Shown piece after piece: positions 49,501-60,455 of a stretch of 64,000 nucleotides of DNA. The notes beneath the pieces were generated by a model. It was not told where the DNA came from. It ran no database searches and saw only the letters and a list, made by a program, of their open reading frames with translations. The stretch's first letter is position 1. Each line of letters opens with the position of its first letter. Made by a program: the position numbers and the translations under genes. Source of the stretch: Acanthaster planci (taxonomy: Eukaryota > Echinodermata > Asteroidea > Valvatida > Acanthasteridae); NCBI RefSeq assembly GCF_001949145.1, contig NW_019091653.1:1-64000 (forward strand), written 5' to 3'.

Positions 49501-52500
49501 CGCTCCAAATCGGCCGACTTACGAAAGGGTTCCAAGAACACCAATTGCCCAGCCGTGCTCATTGTTATCGTCAGGAGGACCGAATTCAAACGCCACAATG
49601 GTAAAGAAAGAATGTGCCGGTAAGTTTAGTCGAGAAAAAGCCTCTTTTGTGTTGCTTGTTAATACACTGTTACAGTCATTCTCAACAGAATTTGTTGTTA
49701 AACTTTTAAAATTGCATCAACTATATGATTTTCCATTTTGAAAAAGGGTATTTTCCATTTCGTCAAATCCTGAATTCCAATTCAGAAATTCAAATTCCAT
49801 TTCATACCTTAGTGCGCATGAAAAGGAGAGTAAGTTTTAAACTATGGATAAATACCCAACCAACATGACCAAACAAAAGAAAGCAAAAGAAAAAACTATT
49901 GTTTGAAATACTCTGCAATGTTTCCAAATCTTTTTATGATTTTTTTTGTAATGAAAATGTTAAAAAAAAATTTACACAATAAATGTGGCATTTCTAACCA
50001 GTGCAAAAAAACTTGCTGAAAAACCAGTCAAAAACTTGCTGCGATTAATCAGCGGACAATTCATGCGTCACTCCTTGTGTATAAATTCAAATTACATTAA
50101 ATACATGTACAGTGAAGTTGTAGAATAGGTCCTGCATGCAACAGTCGTTGATCACAATATGTTAATATTGGACATTGACCCGCCATTTTATTTGGCAGTG
50201 GCACAATAAAATTTGGAAAGTTAACATTAAATCTTTGCCTTAAAATTCTCTTCGTCAAACACTTCTTAGGGCTCATTCAGCTATGGTACACCAAGCTCAC
50301 CTGTACTGGGTTTCGTTTAATTCAAGAAATATGTGATTAGTCTTCCGTTTTGCTGCCGCGTTTTGATCATTTCGCCATGCGATACTAGCCTAGTTACAAG
50401 GCGTCTATGTGGATTACCCCATGTGTGCAATAAGCATGTGTGTAATTATGAACTTGTTTGCGCCTTGATTTCATTGTTAGTACAGTGTACGTGTGAATGG
50501 CCAATGTCCGTACAGCGCCACTGTGCTGTGCTGGCTGCCGCTGGACACTTGGGGCTCACACACACCATAGCGCAAGTATCGGTACTACTAAGCGCAGACA
50601 ACCCAGTCATGTGGTGAAAAGGTGCAATTCAGCATGTTTCCAGCATAATTTGTTCATTAAAAAGCCTGCATTTTAAAAGGGTTTAGTAGGCATCTATTTG
50701 TAGTACTTTGTAGAAAGTTTTCTTTACTTTTTAAGCCATTCTTAGTGAGAAATTTTGCAGGTTCCGTTTTACACAGTGGATTCCGTTTCAAAGTGTTGAT
50801 TCTGTGAACTCTGTCCATTTTCCACGAATGCGGAAAATCATTGGCTCTACAAATGTTATGCTGAAAAACAACCTAAAAAGTAGATTTCAGAGCTACTTGC
50901 CTATAGCAAACTTACGACAACATTTAGACTGCCTCACTGGGAAAGCGCATATTCATGATCATGGAAAACACATTGTTTGTATAAAATGAAACATGTAAAA
51001 TGTGTTTCATACATGTGTATATTGCACACTGACATGCAGTGTGTACTCCTAATGCAGATGTTTTAGGGGATTTGCAATCATGTGTCATTACACGATCAGG
51101 CAACACAACAGTTTGGTGTAGCACATGTACATGTTTTCATGTTCTACACCTTTTTGGGTTTGTTGACTTGAATTTGCAGGAATGACTTGGCTATCCAGCA
51201 GGTGTGACACTGTGGCCATTTCCTCATACATGTTTACATTTTAGTAGCAGATGAGAGTCTGTTCTAGGAACCTGCCCATGTCATATCTCAACTGATGAGA
51301 CATGGCAGTTGCAACATCATCCAGACTGTGTACATGTACGTGTCTTCTTTTTGAAAAAGCATAAAGCAATCTATAGCAGTGCTATAATAATAATAAAAAG
51401 AGCAAGCACTTGTAAAGCATGATCTATCTAGTAAACTATTCCAACACACTGTATTATCATTATCCCTGCACATTGGGCTCACACATTATCCGAACATTCC
51501 TGAAATCATCTCGGCTCCCTGGGGAGTATATACTAGCCTAGTGCTGCCATTTCGGCGCAAACAGCTAAACATAACCGTGTCTGCCCTCACAGGTACCCAT
51601 TCACTCCTGGGTGCAGAGAGGCACATAGGAGTAAAGTGATTTGCCCAAGATTACAACATGCTGCCACCAGCTGGATTTGAACCCTGACCCTATGATCAGA
51701 AGATATAAACCCTAACCACTAGGCCAGAACACCACCAATAACTTTTCAAGGCTGTTCTCAATTCTAAACACAATTACCAGAGCTTTCATCCTGGATGAAA
51801 TGTTCCAGGGACTTCATTTTTTGCCAGCACCTCTTATTACCTGTCCAAGTTAGCACTAGCTACATGTACATGTAAATACGTGTACTGTACACATGGTACA
51901 TGTGTCTGTGAGCTGTTCCATTTCCTACTCTGCTGATGCTTTGACTGCCCTCAGGTCAGAAGATCACCATCTCCCCAAGTGGCCCATGACGGTTGTCCTG
52001 AAGCATGACCACAACCACCCCCTGAAGGCGGCCAACATGCTGCGGCACCGTGATGTCTCCAAGGACGTGCGCAAGAAGCTGATAAAACTCTTCCGGGCCG
52101 GTCATTCGGCCACCAGTGCCCTCAACATGCACCAGTATGACCTGCAAATAGAGCATGGAGATGATTATGTCTTCCTGAGCGGGGACAGACACCACAATCC
52201 CGATCTCAACTTCACTTGGAGGTACATTACAGCAGTCTCTTCCATGTGATTTTTGTCTTTGTAAAGGCTCCTCACAAACCACTTAGAAAAGCCTTATTAA
52301 CATGTAAATCCCCATCATTTAATGGATGGGTCGTCAGTAATATGTCATTGAATGATTCACTCAAACACAGTGCAAACATATGATGTGCCGGCACCCCAAA
52401 GCTGGAATATGTTCTAATCCTCTGTTGCGATATCAGTAGTATACAAATAAATGATGTTATATTTTAATGAATTTTTCACAATTGTGCAATGGAATGAAAA

Positions 52501-55222
52501 ATTTCATTTAGTGGCAGATAAAGTGATGCTCTAGACAAATCAAATAAAGTCTGATGAATTTCAGTATCAGGTGTCAGTTCTTGCACACTTTACTGCTTTC
52601 CCGACTTTGGCACTGACTGGGAAGTTGAGGTCAGTTTGAATATACATGTAAGCATGGGAGATCTGGGAACATACATGTACATGTTCACTGTACATGTACA
52701 TAGAAATACAGAGTTACATGTAGATTTATTATGCTGTAACACTTATTAATTGCCACTGCAGCTGTGCATTTATGGGTGAATGATTCGGTAAATAAGTGAA
52801 ATTATGATTAAACAGAAGTTACTGTAGGTTAATCCAAGTGGTTGAGTACATTCACATTTTTATACATGAGTACGAGTACTTCTGTATGAGTACATGGCAG
52901 TTTTTTCCAAATTACCAGAACATGTACATGTACTTGAGTCAAGTACAGGTACGAGAACAAATGTTACAAATACTGCTTCTACACACCTAATCTTCTATGT
53001 GCTGGAACAAGCATTTCAAACTATGTCCTAGGTTTGAAATGCACCATGCACCCATACATTGTAGTTCAGAGCACACTTTATTTGACCAATTGCATATGCT
53101 GCAGTGCATGGTCTCCATTAGTGGATAGTGCTCCCAGATGAAACGATTCCTGCTGTCCTGTCTCTTCGGCACCAGTGTTCAGGACGGGGTGGATAGTGCT
53201 TAAGTGTGTTTAGGGAATCCAGTGATGTTGCATTTTCATCAGCCCACTTTTAATGGGGGAATGCATTGTGTTGGGTCTTGTACTTAGCGACTGTAATGGA
53301 ACAGTGGCTCTATACAGTAGTTTTCACAATGGTTACCACCATCGGTGGGGTTTACAGCCCTTGACCAGTGATAGCATCGCCAGCGTCACAAGATACATGT
53401 ATCCCCCCTCATAGAGTATGATAACTGTGCCTTTAATATTAAACTACATGTACATGTAGCATAGGTCTCACTTGCTGGTGGGTTGATCAAACAAAAACCC
53501 AAGGAAGATGGACCGTCCCAAATATGAAAATAATCAGAAATCTGTGCCTTTTCTCTTTTTAATAAAGGTTTTTCAAATTTTTTTAACAGGTTGTACAACC
53601 AGATTTTTGGAAAGGCAAAAACCAACCAGGGCGAGAGGCCGAAACACCTACCTGTGCCAGGGGAGATTATCGACGAGGCAGTGGGTAAGCGGAGGGACAA
53701 GAGAACATTCACCATCAACTCCAACCCGGAGATGGTGGCCATGTTGCAGGAGAAGATTGACAAGTACAACCTGGAGAATGGGGACTGTGTCCGGTGGAAA
53801 GTGGAAAGCAATCACCTGGTGATGGCCATCGTCACGCCCCTCATGAAGCGCACCCATGCCCTGATCAAGTATGCTGGAGAGATGGTCTTTATGGATGCCT
53901 CAGGCACTATGAGCCGGCACAACACCCAGGTCTTCATGATGATGACACCCAGCTTTGCTGGTGGCCTGCCCCTCGGTGCGTTCATAACCACTGGTGACTC
54001 AAAACAGCTCATCCAGTCTGCCATCCAGCTGGGCCAGGATATCTTAGGTGATACTGCCTTCTACGGGCGAGGGATGGCAGGCCCTGAAGTTTTCTTCACT
54101 GATGACATTGATGCTGAGAAGTTTGCCCTGGAGGGTGTTTATCCAGGATCCACTCTCATCCTTTGCATCTATCAAGTCCTGCAGGCTTTCTGGAAACACC
54201 TTTTTGATCCCAAGTTCAAGATCCACAGGGGCGACGGGCCCTACCTGTTCGAAATGATGAAGGCCATGCTGTATGCATCGTCGGATGCCGACCTAGAAGT
54301 GTCCTATCAGAACATCATGCATGACGACATTGCAAACAAGTACTCACCAGTGAAAGCAACGTATCTCAGGATGTATGAGAGGAGGACAGAGTGGGCACTG
54401 TGCTACCGGAACGCTTTGCCTCTTTGTGGCAACAACACAAGTAACTACTGTGAGTCGGCCATGAGGATCCTGAAGGACAAGATCTTCCACCGGGCCAAGA
54501 CATACACTGTCGTCCAACTGGTTGATTTCCTGCTGACAAGGATGGACCAGTATTACCAGAAGCGCCTGCTGGACGTTGGCCACAACAGGCTAAATGAGGC
54601 CCTTGCGTCACGCTACATCTCTAGTGGGGGTCCAACTGTGTGCACCCACAAGGACAAGATCATCCAGGAATCGGCAATGGTGTTCCTCATACCAAATGAG
54701 AAACCCGAGGAGACCACTTACAGGGTGGACATGACTGTTGGACTCTGCACCTGCCGCGTTGGCAGCACAGGTGGGCCTTGCTGTCACCAGAAAGCTGTCC
54801 TGACTGGCTTCTATATCCCCTCCTGGAACTTTATCCCAGTGAAGGATGAGGCCATGAGAGAGCTCCTTTTCCAAATTGGGGGTACCATGGAGGAAGAGAA
54901 AACCCAAACCCGAAAGCGTCCCAGGGAAGATGAGGTGTGTGAAACTGATGACTTTGACCTAGCAGCCTCAGAATACGATGACACGCCACTGGAGGAAAGA
55001 AAGATGTGCAAGGGAACGAAGAGGAAGGGCATGGTTGTGTCTCCAAAGGTGCATCAGAAGAAGGTGCTGGCCGAATTGGATGCCTTTGTGGCTAGGATCA
55101 AAACTGGTTACCTTAACAATCCCTGCGTGTACAAGGATGCATTGGAGGACTTTGTCCACCAAACAAAGAAGTTTAAGACAGACGCTGAGCTTGTATGTGC
55201 CTTATACACATTTGGGGAATAG
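46587..55222 (+). CDS. MULE-transposase-like protein with SWIM zinc finger, five exons, 787 aa
   Basis: Exons: 46587-46700, 48143-48340, 49468-49619, 51955-52221, 53590-55222. Phases (0,0,2,2) agree and the sum is 788 codons with stop. The N-terminal part has C-x2-C (WCEYCP), WRTARTYPN, RCQHMTC, CPA and HDHNHP, a spread Cys/His region like the DNA-binding fingers (FLYWCH/FAR1/WRKY-GCM type) found before MULE domains. The transposase core shows D346 (MVFMDASG), D415/D416 (FFTDDID) and E532 in NNTSNYCES, a plausible D-D-E set. The SWIM finger is C630-x-C632...C641-x-H643. An acidic/basic, nuclear-signal-like stretch (KRPREDE, KGTKRKG) follows. It may be an intact mobile element gene or a host-recruited copy. 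No terminal inverted repeats were found, and four introns favour a gene settled in the genome. An upstream in-frame ATG near 46,521 is possible. Confidence 0.85.
48448..48704. mobile_element. MITE with inverted repeats of about 40-45 bp in intron 2 of the MULE-type gene
   Basis: The left arm (48,448-48,487) reads GTGACC...TGTGAAAATGAGTCACAAGTCGCCAGAGC. The right arm (48,659-48,704) reads as its reverse complement with a short TACATGTA insertion. The inner 170 bp is noncoding. Confidence 0.75.
51500..51736 (-). mobile_element. tRNA-derived SINE
   Basis: On the minus strand the head at about 51,736-51,665 has an A box (TGGCCTAGTGGTTAGGG) and a B box (GGTTCAAATCC), the internal RNA polymerase III promoter of a tRNA. 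It is followed by a body with CTTGGGCAAATCACTTTACTC, CCTCTCTGCACCCAGG and AATGGGTACCTG, the kind of conserved tail seen in V-SINE or Deu-type SINEs. It lies antisense in intron 3 of the MULE-type gene. It is a SINE, not a functional tRNA gene. Confidence 0.8.
52850..52965. repeat. GAGTAC-rich repeat patch
   Basis: GAGTAC, GTACTT and TACATG words alternate as in the subterminal parts of the hAT-like element at 13,584-14,289. It may be a fragment of the same family. No terminal CAGTGTTGTA was seen next to it. Confidence 0.45.
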
Positions 55223-55493
55223 AACGGAATGTTTGTGTGTGTGGAACACTTTCCAATAGAAGGCAGACTCCAAGATGTTTCATGAGGAATGTAAAATACA
55301 TGTGTGTGTGTACATGCATACATTGTCTCATGGTGCCATCTACGTGAATGAGATTTTGTGGGCCAGTGTTTTGGTCATTCAGCTAGACTGAATGTTGACC
55401 TTTTTAATGTACCTCTTCACATTCAAAAATATTGTGTTTATCACCTTCTTTATGAGAGAAGATCAGTTTGGCCCAGTGCACTTTGTTTTAAAG

Positions 55494-55499
55494 AATAAA
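55494..55499 (+). promoter_or_regulatory. Candidate polyadenylation signal for the MULE-type gene
   Basis: AATAAA occurs 272 nt after the TAG stop codon. Confidence 0.5.
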
Positions 55500-58400
55500 A
55501 CAAAAGCTAGTAATACTGTATTCCATAATATTCTACTCCTTCCCTTTTTGCTATCGTATGAAGGAACTCTGTAGGACTGTTGAGAGCACTCTTAAGCCTG
55601 CTATGGAGTGCCAAGTGAGGGTATTTCCATTGATATTAAGTGGTGTACGAACTATGTAAATACTGGCCATGTGAGCACTTTGCTATCACCCCTGTGAACT
55701 TACATTAAGTGTTGACACATGATCATAAAAAATTTGCTCTCATTTTTCAGTTTGATGTGCTTAGGCAGAATGGCTAAACTACGTTCAATTGACTGAGGCC
55801 CAGTGACCATTTGTACTTCACATTTTTCATCTATTCTGTTTTCAAACCAGTAGAAGTTGGATATCAACTTAAATTCATATATCAGTGGACTAAACTGGCT
55901 AAGTGTGAAGTTGAGGTCTATGTGTTGAAGTAAACATGTTGAAGTAAATTGCATTTCGTGAGATGGAACCTGCACAAAATAATGGCAGGTCATTCTTCTA
56001 TTCTAATGACCCTCACTTTTGGCATATGTCGTCCGAAATGAGTAGGCTTTTGAGTCTGGAAGATCCCTAGACCAACCCAATGTCCTAAGTCTACTGGTAA
56101 TTCTACACGTAGTTACCTAAGCATGCCCCTCATGTGTTTTCATCATTGTGGTCTTGAGTATGACCTTTGTATTTATAACCAAACTTAGTGGCTCTGATGG
56201 GAAATCCCATAATCAGCTCCCATTCCGAGGTTGAAGTTGATCCATAAACTAAATACTTGTACATATGTACATGCAGTTCAGTTACGACTATGAAACTCAT
56301 GAGTTGCTCGTGCGTCTACCTACATGTACGCATAGAGGGCAGGAGATGGCTGGAACGGTGATTTGCAATCATGGCTTTGCTGGTGGAGCTTACACAGTGT
56401 CTTGAGAAGGAAACAAAATATTACAATACATACATGTAGCGACAGACTGACTGATCTCGTGGCAACCTTTAAAACACCCGTTTTTTATTGCGTTAGAGGG
56501 GAACTTTGCAAATTTTTTGGCATGATGGTTGCCTGAAGACGGCCTCACACTAGAGTTGGCGAGTGGCAACTTTAGCGAGCTTGGCAAACTGGGTTTGGAC
56601 ACTCGCCGGAGAAGAGCCGCGACTTGTACATGTTAAGAACAGTTTTGAGATGGTTTGGCGCCTTATGCAAACGTACGTGAAGGAAATGCGACTTCGTAGA
56701 TTGTTGCGCAAGCACTTAGCAACAATTGCACCACTAGAATCACGTCACGGCCACCAACCAGCTTGTGTAACTCCCCCCCCCCAGCCAAACCAAGGTCAGC
56801 CTCAGTCTGCATCCAGCCGCTGGAGACAATAGACGTGCAGGACCACCAGACGGACGTTCAAGACCAGCCCTGACTCCTGGCCTGGGTCTTCCTGTCCAGC
56901 CCAGGGCCTACCATAGACCAGCCCAGGGTCCAAACCATGGCTTTCTATTAATTTTGGTGAAAGCTGGCAACATGTTTGAGATGGTTTGTAGCCCATCGCG
57001 TAACACACGAGAAGGCTTTGAGCATGTTAGGACTACATGTATTTTGAAACGATCTGGCAAGAAAGGCCGAATGGTGACATAATATTCACCAAGAATTTTG
57101 AACATAAATTTTGAACATGTTCAAAATTCCTGTTCATATCTTTGTTAACTAGGACGAACCCCACAAACATTTCGAAACACCTTAGCTCCTTTTTTTTTTT
57201 TTTTGACAAATTTGCGAGGTGCTGCCAGTCCAGTTACAATTTGCAAAATGTGAGGAACCTTTAACCACACAAGAAATTACCGGAATTTAGAACCTGACAG
57301 TTTTTGTCATTTTCCATATTTTGGTTCCGGAAGAAAAACAGGGATTTCCTTTTGGATACCTTGCCCTACTGAGGATCGGGGTGCCTCAGTGTTGTTTGTA
57401 AAATGTTTGAAAAGTTTGTGTTTTTATCTTTACACTTGTAGTGGAACAGTAACTTTTCACGTGCCAGGATGTAAAAACGCCGAAGTTATTAAACAGATGC
57501 AAAGCAAGGTCACAACTTAATTTTTGGTTTGTGTTCATTAGTAATCTTATTTCTACATGCTTTGCTTTCCACATAATTTGCAAGATTAGATGAACACATT
57601 CCAACTCAAGCCAATATTCGTGTTTTGGCTGTCATTTTACTTCATACACCAAATTTCCTGCTGAACAGTTTATACACTTCCGTTTGTAGCATAATAAACG
57701 CTCGTAGTTCCTTAGATATTTATGAATAAGTATTAACTTTTCCTTTTTGAAAGAGTCCGTGTCCCGGATAACAGTTCATCCGAGTCATCCTTTAAGGTGG
57801 CAAAATCATGCTACTACACTGTCAGGAAAAGGGGCTACCCTGAAGAGCGCCACCAGTTTTATTTTCAAGGTGCCCATGGTAATTTTATGTTTTTTCTTTC
57901 AAAATAAAGAGTATTGAAATTTCCTTTAACTATTTAAATCAGGCCAGCGACCTATGCGAGTTCACACCCGAGTATCCTCCACAATCAAGTGCTATTCTGT
58001 TGCAGTGCTGACACCCTTTCCTCGAAGAAATAGTCAACCGAATTAAAAATGAACAGTTTGTCACGATCACGCGCACAGCTAGTGTGCAAAAGGCATTAGC
58101 GCGAGAACCAGCTCGTGAACGAACACGCGTGCGTACTCTTTTCGTTTGCACTGCGCTTTCTGGATCACAGTGACGTCACACTCGGTATTCGATTTAGGAA
58201 AATTTATTTCGGACCCATGATGGAAGTTACACGTATTTCTGTTCATTTTATGCTACTGCCAGTTAATATCAACAAACACAATACGTGTCAAGGTTGTTTT
58301 CAGTTTTTGAATATGATGCAGAGGGGTTTGTGTACAGGCACAAGTGAGATGAGGGCTTGGGACGTATCCTTGAATACAGAACTCCAAGATGCTACAAGCC

Positions 58401-59012
58401 CCATGCCCTATAAACACCGACATATTGCTTCTCAAAATTTATTATACCAAGAAAAGTCAATTAGTAATATCATTAGCACAGCATCATTCTTTATTCGTTT
58501 CATTTTATGCTGGCCACAATGAGTAGCCACAATGAGTATTCACAATGATCCTGCACCTCGACGTTTGCTGCATACTTATAGGACGAAGACGGTCAAATGA
58601 ATCATATCGAAAACTGTCGTAACATTTCCCAGCGGATGTTGCAAATAACTAAATTGTTTCATCAGCGTATCACAATGGAGGTCAGACCTGTTTCACAAAG
58701 AAAAGTTTTCAGGGAAATATATATGCAGTTATTTTACCCCTTATGCATTTAATCTTTATCAAAGTGGACTCATTCTATTTTGAAGGATTTTTTCGCAACC
58801 AAAGGTACACGATAATAGAGGTTTGTGTCACAATGAGATGCCGATGTTCCGCCACATGCTCCCCTTGGAAAGTCTTGTTGTTACTGCATGGATGCAGTCG
58901 TGTCATGGTCATGCCCAAGGCTTCAAGTTGTAGGCTGTGTGGAAAACTTTCACGGATTTTCGAAAATATAGCAACATTTGTTTAACCTTTAAAGATTTAA
59001 CTAAAATATGGG
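55500..59012. other. Intergenic, nothing coding recognised
   Basis: AT-rich DNA with scattered short frames. A run of T at about 57,190-57,205 could be the tail of an old retrocopy on the minus strand, but I recognise no parent sequence. Confidence 0.4.
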
Positions 59013-59168
59013 CGATTCACTATTGCCTCCAAGGGTTTGCAAGGCCTTGGCCCATCACGTGCACAATGCACAAAATCTGTCGACCCTTTCCAAACGCGCA
59101 CTGGGTTGACAGATTTTGCGCATTATGATTGGCCAACGCATTGCAAACTCATGGAGGTGCACAATCAG
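59013..59168. mobile_element. Hairpin-forming palindromic element, arms of about 65-70 bp
   Basis: The left arm (59,013-59,086) and right arm (59,103-59,168) are inverted repeats sharing GTTTGCAA, TTGGCC, ATCA, AATGC and CAAAATCTGTC, with the CCTCCA word outside. The loop is only about 16 nt. A small MITE with almost no interior is the likely explanation. Confidence 0.75.
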
Positions 59169-60200
59169 TGTTAATTGTATTGAGAGTTTATTCCTCTTTG
59201 GACCTGACGTTGCTGTAAAGGTTGCGGGGAGCACTTTGGAAGTGACCTTTCACCTCCAAAAAGTAAATATTGATATTTTTTACTGTTTTCAGTTTCTTCT
59301 ATTCCCAGGAGTTGGCTCATCCTCATTCCTAAAAACTGAGCAAACTAAACGAACTCAGGCTAGTTCAAGTTGAGGATGACCGTTGGTCTCCATATATGGA
59401 TGCACCTTTGCAAAAAGGCCAGAAATCTGTCCGCCGAGCTCATTAATAAAGGTTATACACGCAAAATATTCTATATTAGAGGGTCCTGAGATCCATGGAA
59501 CTGGGGAATTGAAGAAATATGGCACTGAACCTCTGGGCCGGGCTCAGGGCTTCCAATTGTGAGCAATTTGGATGCAATCGAGTCTGAAAGTGGCACTATT
59601 CGAGCCATTTTTCAGAGGGATGCATTTTCAAAATGGTTACTTTGCGGGGCAGTAAATTTCCTTCGTTTTGGGGGTGGTCTGCATTAGGTGAGAATTTCTC
59701 AAAAAGTCATCTGTCAACCAACTAAAAATTGAAAGGAAAATGAAAGAGGACATGTGGAACATCATTTTTCTGTGCAGCTTGGACACGCATGAGAGTTGTG
59801 AGTATTTTAGAAATATTTTTGAAATATAGGTATTTATCACTGCTGTCTATGGGAATTTATTTGTAGTGGTGCACCCTTATCCATGTTATCAATGATGATG
59901 GAGAGACAACTGTACAGCGCCCTCTATAAAGTTAAATTCATTTCGCTTGCTTTGCAGGAAAATTAAATAATTACTTTTGGAATGGGTAAGGAAATCACAC
60001 TGTGTGTTAGAGAGTCATTTCCACACTCTGTTTTGAAAATCTGTTGGTCTAATTCTAAAGACGGTAAGTAAATCGAATGGGACTTTATCCCCTTCATCGC
60101 TGCGGACATGTATGTCCATATAGGTGAAGTTTGCCGATTGACGTTGCCCCTGAAAACTTTTGATAACTTTAGTCCTGGTATCCGGACCACCACCTGCACT
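59169..60200. other. Intergenic, nothing recognised
   Basis: No supported gene, RNA or repeat. Confidence 0.45.
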
Positions 60201-60455
60201 TAGTTCATTGCGTTAATGCGGAAGTTTGAGATTTGAGTCGGGTTCCTGCCTCTACCGTAGTGACGCGCAAGCACGTAACACCTGTACAGCGTAACGGATT
60301 GGCGCTGCCTTGTATCGTGCACACATTCAAGCCAACTGAGTCATTTCCGCGTAAGACGCCAGTAAACTTAGGTGGTGTAGCTCGCGCTCGACGTCCTGCT
60401 TATTCTGACCGAGGTACACTGTATATGATACCGATTCGCTAAGAAGGAAGGTGAG
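60201..60455 (+). promoter_or_regulatory. CpG-rich patch, possible promoter and first exon
   Basis: About two dozen CpG dinucleotides fall in 240 bp, far more than in the DNA on both sides. At its right end GGAAG|GTGAGTTT is a good splice-donor match at about 60,454. A mostly noncoding first exon of a gene running off the right edge is possible, but no second exon was found before 64,000. Confidence 0.25.

Noticed and set aside
51660-51736. Possible tRNA gene on the minus strand
   Set aside because: The A and B boxes are present, but the acceptor stem does not pair and a SINE body follows, so it is a SINE head.
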